From positions 558,001 to 622,000 of the forward strand of contig CAVVZZ010000013.1 in the NCBI GenBank assembly GCA_963752915.1: a stretch of 64,000 bases of DNA, written 5' to 3'. The position numbers and the translations under genes were made by a program. The notes under the pieces were generated by a model. That model saw only the letters and a program-made list of their open reading frames with translations. It was not told where the DNA came from and made no database searches. This document shows, one piece after another, positions 8,416 through 18,769 of the stretch (positions within the stretch are counted from its first letter, which is position 1; each line of letters begins with the position of its first letter). This DNA is from DATJPR01 sp963752915 (GTDB lineage: Bacteria; Bacteroidota; Ignavibacteria; UBA10030; UBA6906).

Positions 8416-9187
8416 AGGGAAGAGCATCCTGATTACGCGCCGCAAGGAACAAGCCGGGGAACTGCGGGATGGACTGGAGTCCCTCGGTGCGCGCGTCGTC
8501 TTCCTCCCGACCATCGAAGTCGTCCCCCCCGAATCCTGGGATGAATGCGATCGGGCTCTGGCGCGACTTCAGGAATTCGATCTCATCGTGTTTGCCAGCG
8601 TGAATGCGGTAACGTTCTTTTTGCATCGGTGTGTCGGTCTCGGGATAGCGCCGGACAGTCTCACCCGCTGCGAGCTGGCGGTTGTGGGCAGGCGCACCGG
8701 GTTCGAGCTCGAGAGACTGAAACTCGCCCCGCAACATCTTCCGGAGGAATACTCCGCCAGTTCGCTGATCGACCACTTCGCCAAGGTCGGCGTTCGCGGC
8801 AAACGGATTTTAATTCCCAGGGGAAGCCTCGGGAGGGGAGAGCTTGCGAACGGGCTGACCGGGCTCGGTGCAACGGTCGTCAGTGTGACCGTCTACCGAA
8901 CAATCGCCCCCGCGTTACCCGATGCCGATAAGGTCCTGCGAGAATTGTCCTCCGGGACCATCGACGTTGTCACATTCGCCAGCCCTTCGGCGGTCAACAA
9001 TTTTACCGGCGTTCTCCGCACGGGTGATTTTCGCGCGCTTGCACCGAAGTTTCACATCGCGGTCATCGGGCAAACGACGGCCGATGCGGTTCGAAAACTC
9101 GGCGCTGAGCCGGAGATCGTTGCGGCGGAGTCTTCCGCCCGTGGCCTTGCGGACGCCATCGCACTCTATTACGACAATCGTTCATGA
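8399..9187 (+). CDS. hemD: Uroporphyrinogen-III synthase
   Basis: Closes and isomerises hydroxymethylbilane to uroporphyrinogen III. The 262-residue, two-lobed HemD fold starts LKGKSILITRRKEQAGELRDGLESLGA and carries the typical FASVNAVTFF and TFASPSAVNNF segments of the two lobes. HemD family sequences diverge strongly, but position between hemC and hemE makes the call firm. The ATG at 8399 lies inside the hemC 3' end, and the stop overlaps the hemE start as ATGA. Confidence 0.93.
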   Translation: MPLTLKGKSILITRRKEQAGELRDGLESLGARVVFLPTIEVVPPESWDECDRALARLQEFDLIVFASVNAVTFFLHRCVGLGIAPDSLTRCELAVVGRRTGFELERLKLAPQHLPEEYSASSLIDHFAKVGVRGKRILIPRGSLGRGELANGLTGLGATVVSVTVYRTIAPALPDADKVLRELSSGTIDVVTFASPSAVNNFTGVLRTGDFRALAPKFHIAVIGQTTADAVRKLGAEPEIVAAESSARGLADAIALYYDNRS

Positions 9188-10224
9188 ATAATCTGTTCCT
9201 TCGCGCCTGCAAGAGGCAAACAGTCAGTACGACGCCGGTCTGGATCATGCGACAGGCAGGGCGCTATCTTCCGGAATATCGCGCCATCCGGGCCAAGGCG
9301 GATTTCCGTACGATGTGCCGGACCCCCGAACTCGCGTCAGAAGTTACGCTGCAGCCCGTCGAACTCATCGGGGTGGACGCCGCGATCATCTTTTCCGACA
9401 TCCTTGTTGTACCCGACGCGATGGGCCTGCCGTTCGAAATGGAGGAGTCCATCGGACCGCGTTTTCGCAATCCGGTGCGGACACGTGCCGATGTCGAAGC
9501 GCTTCAAGTCCCCGATCCCTCACGGGCCCTCCGGTATGTCCTCGATGCAATCGAGCTCACGAAACGATCGCTCAGGGAGAAGGTCCCGCTCATCGGATTT
9601 TCCGGTGCGCCGTGGACTCTTGCGACATACATGGTCGAAGGAGGAGGAAGCCGGGACTATCGGCACATCAACCGCATGATGCTGGATGAGCCCGAGACGT
9701 TCGGGATGTTGATCGACAAGTTGACTCTCTCCGTGCAACTCTATCTGGAGGCACAGCTTGCTGCAGGCGCCGATGCAGTGCAGATTTTCGACACCTGGGC
9801 GGGGGTTCTGCCTCCGGACTATTTCAAGAAATGGTCGCTTGACCCGATCGAGCGCATTGTCTCACGATTGCATCGGAATGAACAGCCGGTGATCGTATTC
9901 TGCAAGGGCGCGAACCATTCGCTCCGGGAGATATCGCAAATCGGCGCAGATGTGCTCAGCCTGGATTGGACCGTGGATATGGCTGTTGCCAAAGAAGTAA
10001 CTGGAGGAAGAGTCGCGCTGCAGGGAAATCTCAATCCGTCGTTCCTCTATGCTTCGCCGGAACGAATTCGCCATGAGGTGCGTTCGATTCTGCAGAAGTA
10101 CGGCTCTGACCCAGGCCATGTCTTCAATCTCGGTCACGGAATATTCCCCGATGTCCCGGTCGAACATGTGCGCGCGATGGTTCGTGCCGTGCATGAGGAA
10201 AGTCAGACGTATCACAAAGGTTGA
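9184..10224 (+). CDS. hemE: Uroporphyrinogen decarboxylase
   Basis: Decarboxylates the four acetate side chains of uroporphyrinogen III to give coproporphyrinogen III. The 346-residue length is typical. The signature MRQAGRYLPEYR lies near residues 20-31, and the second family motif GFSGAPWTLATYMVEG near residues 140-155. The start overlaps the hemD stop. This is the last step before the pathway branches into protoporphyrin- and coproporphyrin-dependent routes; no HemF/HemN-type oxidase follows it in the operon. Confidence 0.97.
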   Translation: MNNLFLRACKRQTVSTTPVWIMRQAGRYLPEYRAIRAKADFRTMCRTPELASEVTLQPVELIGVDAAIIFSDILVVPDAMGLPFEMEESIGPRFRNPVRTRADVEALQVPDPSRALRYVLDAIELTKRSLREKVPLIGFSGAPWTLATYMVEGGGSRDYRHINRMMLDEPETFGMLIDKLTLSVQLYLEAQLAAGADAVQIFDTWAGVLPPDYFKKWSLDPIERIVSRLHRNEQPVIVFCKGANHSLREISQIGADVLSLDWTVDMAVAKEVTGGRVALQGNLNPSFLYASPERIRHEVRSILQKYGSDPGHVFNLGHGIFPDVPVEHVRAMVRAVHEESQTYHKG

Positions 10225-10233
10225 ACCGTCGCC

Positions 10234-11226
10234 GTGAGTGTCTCCCATTCAGATCCTCCCATCGCTATCGTTCTGCTCCAACTGGGCGGACCCGATTCCC
10301 TTGACGCCGTCGAGCCGTTTCTTTTCAACCTCTTTTCCGACCCCGACATCATCGACCTTCCCCTGGCATTTCTGTTCCGCCCGATTCTCGCGAGAGTGAT
10401 TTCGTCGCGACGGGCACCGAAGGTGGCGGAGTACTATAAAAAGATCGGCGGGAGGTCTCCCATCCTCCGCCTGACGAACCGCCAGGCACGCGCCCTGGAA
10501 CGTGAGCTTCGACCGGAGTTGAACGCCCGCCTGTTCATCGCGATGCGGTACTGGCACCCGATGACGGACGAAGTCGTGGCAACGCTCAAGCGTGAGGGGA
10601 TCGAGCGTGTCATCCTGCTGCCGCTTTACCCGCAGTACTCAAAAACAACAACGGGTTCAAGTTTCAACGAGTGGAACAGGATTCTCAGCCGCCTCGGCGA
10701 GGATCACCTGCGGGCCGACCTCGTGCAGGAATATTGCGAGCACCCGCTCTACATTCAGGCCCTCGTTCGAAATATCCGGATCGCTCTCGCCCGGGTGAAG
10801 CCGGCGGAGCGGGCGAAGGTGCACCTGGTCTTCAGCGCGCACGGCACACCGGTGAAACTCGTCCAAAACGGAGATCCGTATCAGCAACAGATTATCCGCA
10901 CGTACCGTTCAGTCGTCCGCGAGGGAAATTTCGAGCTCCCGCACCACCTCTGTTATCAGAGCAAGGTCGGCCCGCAGCGCTGGCTTGAACCGAGCCTGAT
11001 CGACACGATCGATCGCCTCGGCGCGGAACATGTCTCTCATGTGATCGTCATTCCGATCGCATTCGTCTCCGACCACAGCGAAACGCTCTACGAGATCAAT
11101 ATGGAGGTACGGCATCGCGCGCGGTTGGCCGGGATCACGCACTACGACATGAGCCCCGCGCTCAACACGAATCCCTTGTTCATCCGCGCGCTCGCAGAAC
11201 TCGTGCGGGAAAAGGCGAAGCAATGA
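10234..11226 (+). CDS. hemH: Ferrochelatase
   Basis: Inserts ferrous iron into the porphyrin ring. The 330-residue protein has the N-terminal LLQLGGPDSLDAVEPFL motif, catalytic H203 in FSAHGTPV and the C-terminal acidic motif DHSETLYEIN near residue 275. The start is GTG at 10234, ten bases after hemE; no better ATG exists. Depending on the branch used it would act on protoporphyrin IX or on coproporphyrin III. The stop overlaps the hemG start (ATGA). Confidence 0.96.
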   Translation: MSVSHSDPPIAIVLLQLGGPDSLDAVEPFLFNLFSDPDIIDLPLAFLFRPILARVISSRRAPKVAEYYKKIGGRSPILRLTNRQARALERELRPELNARLFIAMRYWHPMTDEVVATLKREGIERVILLPLYPQYSKTTTGSSFNEWNRILSRLGEDHLRADLVQEYCEHPLYIQALVRNIRIALARVKPAERAKVHLVFSAHGTPVKLVQNGDPYQQQIIRTYRSVVREGNFELPHHLCYQSKVGPQRWLEPSLIDTIDRLGAEHVSHVIVIPIAFVSDHSETLYEINMEVRHRARLAGITHYDMSPALNTNPLFIRALAELVREKAKQ

Positions 11227-12662
11227 ACCAACCGCCTCACGTTTCGATCGTCGGGGGGGGCATCTCGGGATTGACCGCAGCCTTCTGGCTCAAGCGGGCG
11301 GGAATACGCGCGGACGTTTTTGAAGCGGCGCACGACGCCGGCGGAACGATGAAGACGATCCGGGACGGCGGCTGGCTCATTGAAACGGGTCCCAACAGCG
11401 CCCTCGAAACAACTCCGCTCTTTGAGGAAATGTTCCGCGAACTGGGAATCCTGGGCGAACGGCTGTACGCCGATCCCTCATCCGACAAACGGTACATCAT
11501 CCGTGACGGCCGCATGCACGTTCTGCCCATGAAGCCCGGCGCGTTCCTGAAGTCAAAGCTCTGGACCACCCCGGCGAAGGTACGTCTGCTAAAAGAACCG
11601 TTTGTCGGTCGCGGCATCGGCGAGGAATCCATTGCAGCATTTGTGGAGCGCCGGCTGGGGAAGGAGTTCCTGGACTATGCCATCAATCCGTTCGTGTCCG
11701 GCGTTTACGCCGGTGACCCGGCGATGCTGAGTGTGCAAAGTGCCTTTCCGAAACTGTACGCGCTGGAACGGGATTACGGCGGCCTTGTCCGCGGCATGAT
11801 CGGCGGCGCACGGGCGCGAAAGCGGCGGGCGGAAAAATCGAAGGACCGGGCAAAAATGTTCTCGATGGCGGCCGGAATGCAGACATTTCCCGATGCGATC
11901 GCCCGCTCCATCGGCGATGCCTTCCATCGGGATGCGGAAGTGCGCGCCATTGCCGCGGTCGGGAAGACGGATGGCTGGCACGTGGACAATGGCTCTACGG
12001 CCGCCGGACAGGATTCGCGTTCGAACGCGGTCATCCTCGCCGTGCCTGCGATTCGTGCCGCGGCACTCATCGAATCGTTCGCCCCGGGGGCAGCAGCCAT
12101 GCTTCGCACGATTTACTATCCACCGGTTGCCCAGGTGTTCCTCGGCTACCAGTCATCTGCCATTCCTCACTCGCTCAACGGGTTCGGCTATCTGATCCCC
12201 GCTGTCGAGCATCGGTCAATCCTCGGAACGATTTGGTCGTCTTCGCTCTTTCCCAATCGCGCTCCGGGCGGCTGCGTCGCCCTGACATCGTTCGTCGGTG
12301 GTGCGCGACAGCCCGAAGTCCTGGGGAAGACGGATGAAGAGCTTGTCACATTAACGCACGGGGAGATCGTCTCTCTTCTCGGCGCTCGTGCCCTTCCGAT
12401 ATACCAGAAGGTCATTCGATGGGCCAATGCGATCCCCCAGTATAACATGGGATACGCACGGATCATGGAGGCGATCGACAAGACAGAAGCGGATCACCCC
12501 GGTCTCTTTTTTTGCGCAAACTACAGGGGAGGGATCGCTGTGGGCGACTGCCTGATGAGCGGCCAGCGAATGGCCCGGCGCGTGTCGGAGTACCTCGGCT
12601 TTCAGGGTGAGCCACTGGTGGATGCTGACGGGGAAGGAAAAGTTCTTCAAGCGAAATCATGA
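11223..12662 (+). CDS. hemG: Protoporphyrinogen/coproporphyrinogen oxidase, HemY (HemG) FAD type
   Basis: FAD-dependent oxidation of the porphyrinogen ring. The 479-residue protein starts with a dinucleotide fold (VSIVGGGISGLTAAFWLKRAG) and ends with the FAD-contact region NYRGGIAVGDCLMSGQRMA, both typical of HemY-type oxidases. The same fold serves protoporphyrinogen oxidases and the coproporphyrinogen-to-coproporphyrin oxidase of the coproporphyrin pathway, so the substrate stays open. It sits between hemH and hemB with 4-base overlaps on both sides. Confidence 0.93.
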   Translation: MNQPPHVSIVGGGISGLTAAFWLKRAGIRADVFEAAHDAGGTMKTIRDGGWLIETGPNSALETTPLFEEMFRELGILGERLYADPSSDKRYIIRDGRMHVLPMKPGAFLKSKLWTTPAKVRLLKEPFVGRGIGEESIAAFVERRLGKEFLDYAINPFVSGVYAGDPAMLSVQSAFPKLYALERDYGGLVRGMIGGARARKRRAEKSKDRAKMFSMAAGMQTFPDAIARSIGDAFHRDAEVRAIAAVGKTDGWHVDNGSTAAGQDSRSNAVILAVPAIRAAALIESFAPGAAAMLRTIYYPPVAQVFLGYQSSAIPHSLNGFGYLIPAVEHRSILGTIWSSSLFPNRAPGGCVALTSFVGGARQPEVLGKTDEELVTLTHGEIVSLLGARALPIYQKVIRWANAIPQYNMGYARIMEAIDKTEADHPGLFFCANYRGGIAVGDCLMSGQRMARRVSEYLGFQGEPLVDADGEGKVLQAKS

Positions 12663-13699
12663 TGTCACTTAATGATAGGGGCCCTCGTATGGTGAACGAA
12701 TCGACAGCCGTTGCCGACTACCCGGTCGCCCGATTGCGCAGGTTGCGCATGACAAGCGTCTTGCGGTCAATGGTGCGTGAAACGGAACTCTCTCCCAACG
12801 ATTTCATCTATCCGCTGTTTGTCGTCCCGGGAAATCGTGTGAAGAAGGAAATCTCGTCCATGCCCGGCGTGTATCAAATGTCCGTTGATACCATCGTCCG
12901 CGAATGCGTCGAGGTGAAGGGGCTCGGGATTCCGGCAGTGATCTTTTTCGGCATCCCGCCGGAAAAGGACGAGGTGGGTTCCGGGGCATACGATGATCAC
13001 GGAGTTGTCCAGGAAGCACTGCGCGCAGTGAAGAAGGAGGTTCCTGACCTGCTCCTCATCACCGACGTCTGTTTATGCGAGTATACTTCACACGGTCATT
13101 GCGGGATTGTCCAGGGAGACGAAATCCTCAATGATCCATCCGTCGAACTGCTGGTGAAAGAGGCGCTCAGTCATGCAAACGCCGGTGCGGACATGGTCGC
13201 GCCCTCGGATATGTTCGATGGTCGGGTGGGCGCCATCCGACGGGCGTTGGATGAAGAAGGGTTCACCAATCTCCCGGTCATGTCCTACGCCGCGAAATAT
13301 GCCTCCGGGTTCTACGGACCGTTCCGGGAAGCAGCGGAGAGCACCCCGAAATTCGGCGATCGCCGGTCGCATCAAATGGATCCCGCGAACTCGGATGAGG
13401 CCCTGCGTGAGGTTGCACAGGACATCCATGAAGGTGCCGACATCGTCATGGTGAAGCCGGCGCTCGCGTATCTCGACGTCATCCACCGCGTGAAAGAACG
13501 GTTCGGGATGCCGACCGCTGCCTATAATGTCAGCGGCGAATATTCCCTCGTGAAGGCCGCTGAGCGTGCAGGGTGGATCGACGGGGAACGCGTGATGATG
13601 GAGATGCTCACAAGCATCAAGCGCGCAGGCGCGGACATGATCCTGACATATTTCGCGAAAGATGCAACCAGGGTGCTTGCCCGGGGGAACCAGCGATGA
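12659..13699 (+). CDS. hemB: Delta-aminolevulinic acid dehydratase (porphobilinogen synthase)
   Basis: Condenses two 5-aminolevulinates to porphobilinogen. It is 346 residues from the ATG at 12659, with a second possible start at 12689. The cysteine-rich metal site DVCLCEYTSHGHCG indicates a zinc-type enzyme. Schiff-base lysines are in MSYAAKYASGFYGPF and IVMVKPALAYLD. The start overlaps the hemG stop, and the stop overlaps the hemL start. Confidence 0.97.
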   Translation: MMSLNDRGPRMVNESTAVADYPVARLRRLRMTSVLRSMVRETELSPNDFIYPLFVVPGNRVKKEISSMPGVYQMSVDTIVRECVEVKGLGIPAVIFFGIPPEKDEVGSGAYDDHGVVQEALRAVKKEVPDLLLITDVCLCEYTSHGHCGIVQGDEILNDPSVELLVKEALSHANAGADMVAPSDMFDGRVGAIRRALDEEGFTNLPVMSYAAKYASGFYGPFREAAESTPKFGDRRSHQMDPANSDEALREVAQDIHEGADIVMVKPALAYLDVIHRVKERFGMPTAAYNVSGEYSLVKAAERAGWIDGERVMMEMLTSIKRAGADMILTYFAKDATRVLARGNQR

Positions 13700-14988
13700 T
13701 CACCTCCACCTCAGGCCGTTTGTTTGAACAGGCACGCATGATCATTCCGGGGGGCGTGAACTCTCCCGTGCGAGCGTTCAGATCGGTCGGAGGAACCCCG
13801 CTCTTTATCCGCAAAGCATCCGGTTCGCGGATCTGGGATGTGGACGGGAATGAGTTCATCGATTTCGTCGGCTCGTGGGGACCGATGATCCTCGGCCATG
13901 CTCACCCGCGCGTGGTTGAGGCGCTGCAGCGCGCTATCGTTGATGGAACAAGCTTCGGTGCGCCGACCGAGCTTGAAGGGAAGATGGCCGAGCTGATCTG
14001 CACCCTCGTCCCTTCCGTGGAGATGGTGCGCATGGTGAACTCGGGGACCGAGGCGACGATGAGCGCGATCAGATTGGCACGCGCGTTCACCCGGCGCGAC
14101 CTCCTTATCAAGTTCGAAGGATGCTATCACGGCCACGCGGATTCCTTTCTCGTCAAGGCGGGCTCCGGAGCGATGACACTCGGGACGCCGGACAGCCCGG
14201 GAGTCCCGGCACCGGTGGCGCACGGGACCCTGACGGCGACGTTCAACGATCTGTATTCCGTGGAGAAGCTTCTGGACGAAAATCCCGGCGGTGTTGCGGC
14301 CGTCATCGTTGAACCCGTCGTCGGCAACATGGGATGTGTCCCTCCGGCCCCGGGCTTCCTCGAAGGGCTGAGTGCGCTGACGAAGCGTTCGGGTGCCGTG
14401 TTGATCTTCGACGAAGTGATGACCGGTTTCCGCCTCGCACGAGGCGGAGCACAGGAACTGTACAACATCCGGCCGGACCTGACAACCATGGGAAAAATCA
14501 TCGGCGGCGGTCTTCCCGTCGGGGCATACGGGGGACGGCGCGATATCATGGAGCTCATCGCTCCAAGCGGACCGGTGTATCAGGCGGGGACCCTATCCGG
14601 GAATCCGCTTGCCATGACCGCCGGGTACGAGACGCTGTCCATCCTGGCGAAGGACCATAGCTTCTATCGGAATCTCGAACAGAAATGCGCATTGCTTGCA
14701 GAGGGCATCCAGCGCAATATTGCGGCGTTGGGTTTGCCGCTCTCACAGAACCGCGTGGGGTCAATGTCGACACTCTTCTTCCGCGCAACCCCGGTGAAGG
14801 ACTATGCCGGTGCAAGCGCAAGCGACACCAAACGGTTCGGCCGGTATTTCCATGCCATGCTGCATCGAGGAATTTATCTGGCTCCCTCGCAGTTCGAGGC
14901 AGGGTTTGTTTCCGCCGCTCATACCAGCGAAGACATCGAGCGGACCATCGCTGCAAACCACGACGCCCTTCATGAAGCATTTTCCTGA
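13696..14988 (+). CDS. hemL: Glutamate-1-semialdehyde 2,1-aminomutase
   Basis: PLP-dependent conversion of glutamate-1-semialdehyde to 5-aminolevulinate, the step after HemA. The 430-residue class-III aminotransferase fold carries the family start ARMIIPGGVNSPVRAF, LIFDEVMTGFRLA and the PLP lysine in TTMGKIIGGGLPVGAYGG. The ATG at 13696 overlaps the hemB stop; the longer frame upstream is hemB sequence read out of frame. It is the last gene of the nine-gene heme operon. Confidence 0.97.
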   Translation: MITSTSGRLFEQARMIIPGGVNSPVRAFRSVGGTPLFIRKASGSRIWDVDGNEFIDFVGSWGPMILGHAHPRVVEALQRAIVDGTSFGAPTELEGKMAELICTLVPSVEMVRMVNSGTEATMSAIRLARAFTRRDLLIKFEGCYHGHADSFLVKAGSGAMTLGTPDSPGVPAPVAHGTLTATFNDLYSVEKLLDENPGGVAAVIVEPVVGNMGCVPPAPGFLEGLSALTKRSGAVLIFDEVMTGFRLARGGAQELYNIRPDLTTMGKIIGGGLPVGAYGGRRDIMELIAPSGPVYQAGTLSGNPLAMTAGYETLSILAKDHSFYRNLEQKCALLAEGIQRNIAALGLPLSQNRVGSMSTLFFRATPVKDYAGASASDTKRFGRYFHAMLHRGIYLAPSQFEAGFVSAAHTSEDIERTIAANHDALHEAFS

Positions 14989-15005
14989 CGTTTGCGGAGG
15001 CTTCC

Positions 15006-15482
15006 ATGTTTACCCTCACCTGCACCGCGTATAAGGACAAGGAGTCCATTCCCCCACGGTTCACACACCACAGCGTCAAAGGCAAAAACGTTTCTCCCGG
15101 ATTTGCCTGGAGTGGCGGACCGATCGAAACGAAATCTTTTGCCTTCACCATTGTCGACCCGCATCCTGTGGCGAATAACTGGGTTCACTGGGTTGTCGTG
15201 GATATCCCGTTCAACACCCGTGAAATTCCGGAAGGCGCCTCCAGCTCAGATCGGATGCCCAAGGGCGCCCGTGAGTTGATGAATACGTACGGCGAACAGG
15301 GCTATGGCGGCCCCGCCCCACCGAAAGGGTCCGGTGCGCACCCCTACATCGCAACTCTCTATGCGCTGACGGTGGAAAAAATCGAGCTCCCTCGCCTCAC
15401 TTCCCTGCGGCAGTTCCAAAACGTCATCGCAGGAAAGGTCCTGGAAGAAGTGACCTTGACGGGATATTTCGAACAAAAGTAA
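15006..15482 (+). CDS. YbhB/YbcL family (PEBP-like) protein
   Basis: A 158-residue phosphatidylethanolamine-binding-like protein, single domain without signal peptide. Typical segments are SIPPRFTHHSVKGKNVSPGFAW (PEBP anion pocket region), NWVHWVVVDIPFNTREIPEG and GYGGPAPPKGSGAHPYIATLYAL. Bacterial members (E. coli YbhB, YbcL) have no settled enzymatic role. It begins 17 bases after hemL and may be read with the heme operon, although a functional link is not known. Confidence 0.92.
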   Translation: MFTLTCTAYKDKESIPPRFTHHSVKGKNVSPGFAWSGGPIETKSFAFTIVDPHPVANNWVHWVVVDIPFNTREIPEGASSSDRMPKGARELMNTYGEQGYGGPAPPKGSGAHPYIATLYALTVEKIELPRLTSLRQFQNVIAGKVLEEVTLTGYFEQK

Positions 15483-15506
15483 GCCGGTGGATCAACAACG
15501 GATCCT

Positions 15507-17500
15507 ATGAGGATCACTCTTGCGGTCGCGTTATGCGGTTTCATCGCCCTATTCGGCGTGGGCCTGCGAAAGGAGGAACAGGCAATGGCGCAAGTCGCAT
15601 ACGCCGGCAAGGTCAATGCACCCGATTTCCCGTCCGGTCTCGATTGGCTCAACACCGACCATCCCATTTCCCTTCACGAGCTCCGTGGTAAAGTGGTGCT
15701 CCTGGATTTCTGGACCTTCTGTTGCATCAACTGCATTCATGTGATCCCCGATCTCAGGAAACTTGAAGAAGCATTCCCCGATGAGCTTGTCGTGATCGGT
15801 GTGCACTCCGCGAAATTCACGACTGAGCAAGGCACGCAGAACATCCGGGAGGCGATCCTCCGGTATGGCATCCATCATCCTGTGGTCAACGACAAGGATT
15901 TGGACATCTGGAATGCGTATACAGCAAATGCATGGCCGACGTTTATTCTTATTGATCCGGAAGGCAAGGTCTATGGCCGGCACTCCGGGGAAGGGGTGTA
16001 CGATGTCATGCATCCCGAGCATCGATGCCATGGTCAAGGAATTCGATCGTCGCGGGAGAATCAACCATGCCCCAATCCATTTTGCGCCTGAGCATTCGCG
16101 TGCCGCCCAGGCGTTTCTCTCGTTTCCCGGGAAAATTGCCGCCGATCAACGGAACCATCGGCTGGTGATTTCCGACTCCGATCATAACAGAATTCTCGTT
16201 CTCGCCATGCCCGACGCGACGATCCAGGACGTCATTGGATCCGGCGAGGAAGGACTTGCGGACGGATCGTTTGCAGAGGCGCAATTCCGGAAGCCGCAAG
16301 GGGTCGCGATCGAGGGCGACTCGATCTATGTCGCAGACACCGAGAATCACGCCGTGCGGTTGATCGACCTGGCAGCAAAGCGGGTTTCTACCCTGGCAGG
16401 AACTGGAAAGCAGGCAACTGCTTACAACATCTCGGGAACAGGGCGGAACGTTGCCTTGAACTCCCCGTGGGATTTGCTTTGTGACGGCGGACGACTGTTC
16501 ATCGCGATGGCCGGTTCGCATCAAATCTGGACCCTCGATCTTCGGACGCACGAAGCGATGCCGTACGCCGGATCAGGGAGGGAGGATCTCCTGGACGCAC
16601 CGCTTCGTGAGGCGTCGCTGGCACAGCCCAGCGGGATCACCCGGGACGACGGCATTTTGTATATCGCCGACAGCGAAGACAGCGGGGTGCGATCGATGTC
16701 TACGGCAGGCTCAGGAACCGTCCACACTATCGTCGGCGAAGGCCTGTTCGACTTCGGAGACATTGACGGGAAAGGGAGCGACGTTCGGCTACAACATCCT
16801 ATTGGCATCTGTTCGGCGGGCGGGCTGCTCTATGTGGCGGACACCTACAACAATAAAATCAAGAAGATCGACCCTGCGACCAGGGCCTGCACTACGATCA
16901 TCGGGACGGGGAAGAGCGGGATGGAGGATGGCCCGGCGATGCACGCGACCCTGAATGAACCGTGCGGCCTCTGCTTCCTGGATGGCGTTCTCTATATCAC
17001 GGACACAAACAACCACCTGATCCGGAGATGGGATCCCGCCACACGGTACCGTATCCACGCTGCAATTCCGCGGCATGGGGAAATTCGTGGAGGCCGAACG
17101 GAAACGGAAGAAAGAATTCGTTGGTGATCTCGTGCGGCTTGCGGAACATCACGTCGCGGCCGGACCTGGAACCATAGAAGTTTCAGTGGCCATCCCGAGC
17201 GGCTACAAGATCAACGACGCCGCACCGTTCTATATCGGTTGCTCTCCCGCTGACAGTGCAATTCTCCGCATTCCTTCCGGCTCGGCGGAGAACAATGTCC
17301 CGAACCCAAAGTTTCCTTTGAAGATTCCGGCAACATTCTCCACGGGGTCGACCGACCTTGAAATCGACCTCGTGGTCTATTATTGTGCGGAGAAAGAGGA
17401 GAGCCTGTGTCTCATCAAACAGTTGAAGCTCGTTGTCCCGGTGACGGTTTCCTCGCAGGGATCGGATCACGTACTACAGTGCGAGGCCACCGTTCGGTAA
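15507..17500 (+). pseudogene. Thioredoxin-fold/NHL-repeat protein (NHLRC2-like), two +1 frameshifts
   Basis: Three consecutive reading frames form one recognisable protein of 663 residues once one base is removed at two places. An N-terminal signal-like helix is followed by a TlpA/thioredoxin domain with the unusual FCCINC active site (WTFCCINCIHVIPDLRKLE). Then come about six NHL beta-propeller blades (for example GVAIEGDSIYVADTENHAVRLID) and a C-terminal beta-sandwich-like domain. The first break is at CCC 16012-16014; the second lies in ACACGG near 17041-17046, after which the correct frame continues to 17500. The domain order matches NHLRC2 proteins, whose biochemical role is unclear. It is probably an intact gene with sequence errors. 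Confidence 0.82.
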
Positions 17501-17528
17501 CCTTCGTTCGCACGTGTCGCGGTAACCC

Positions 17529-18744
17529 ATGGACTGGAAACCAATGAAATCCCTCCGGACAATTGACGTTGTCCTTCTCGTTCTCTCGTTCCTCCTCTTC
17601 GTCGCCGTCTACGCAGGATTCTACTTCCCGGGCATCTACGTCATGTCGTACGGCGTCATGGCACGGCGGATTGTCTGGGCGATCAGGATTCTCTTCCCGT
17701 TGCTGTATGCTGGGGCAGTCGCGCTCTATGTCGCCGTCCGCTCCCATGCGGTTTCCGCAGGATCCGTCGTTCTGATGATTGCGGTCACGGGTGTCGGCCT
17801 TCTCGTGGCCTATGATGTCGCCGACGCGTGGTACCAGCATTGGTTCGATCAGCACAAAAAGCTCTATCACCCGTACCTGCAGCTGATGCCAGCCACGTAC
17901 GTTCCGAGGAATCGCGTTGAAGCACCCTGTTACCGTGTTCTGTCTCGGCGGATCAACGACGGAATTGCCGGACCAATCGGGACATGACTGGCCGTCACGC
18001 GTTGAGCATATACTCCGCGATACCTACGGAAAGTCCGATGTCGAAGTGTCCAACCTCGGGATGGAATGGTATACTTCCCTCCATACCCTCATCAATTATG
18101 AAACCAATCTTCGGCAGTTCAAACCTTCGGTCATCCTCATCATGCAGTCCGTGAACGACCTGCTGCAGAATGCGGACTTTTCCTATTTCAGCCACGGGCG
18201 GTTCCGTGAAGATTACGGCCACTTCTACGGCCCCGTGAATCGCATCATTGATCGGAGAAGCCTGTGGCGTTACTGGACCGACATCCTCAAGGATGCATGG
18301 TATGCACGCCCGAGGCGTGCGGTAACGATCGACTCATTTCCCGGCCTCATCGCGTATGAGCGCAATATCCGGACGATCATTGCGATGGCGAAAAGCGACA
18401 GTACGGAAGTCGTCCTCATGTCGGAGCCGTCTCTTGTCAAGGAGCGGATGTCACCCGAAGAGGAGTCGGTCGTCGCGATGCTCAAGGTGGAAGCGATCAA
18501 CGACTCCCTGGTGTGGAGCAATCAGACGGTCGTGAACGGGATGCGTCAGTATAACGCGTGTCTGCGGAGGATCGCATCAGAGGAACACCTGCCGTTTATT
18601 GATCTGGACAGCGCCATCCCGAAAACGCTCACGTTCTTCAGAGACGAAGTGCATTACCGGGATACGACATACTCCGTGATCGCCCCCGTTGTGGCCAGGC
18701 AGCTCAACGCGGTGTTGTCAGGGGTGAAGGGCGAAGCGCGGTGA
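17529..18744 (+). pseudogene. Membrane-anchored SGNH/GDSL hydrolase-like protein, one +1 frameshift
   Basis: The first frame (17529 to about 17925) encodes three or four transmembrane helices ending in HKKLYHPYLQLMPATYVPRN. The next frame (about 17925-18744) starts at once with the SGNH block I motif VFCLGGSTTE and continues to the block V-like DEVHY. Removing one C from CCC at 17925-17927 joins them into a 404-residue protein (..VEAPVTVFCLGGST..), the usual order of membrane-anchored SGNH hydrolases. Members act as esterases or O-acyl hydrolases on glycans; the substrate here is unknown. Two separate genes remain possible, because a TTG at 17917 could start the second. Confidence 0.72.
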
Positions 18745-18769
18745 ACAAGAGGCGCTGGACGGACAATCG

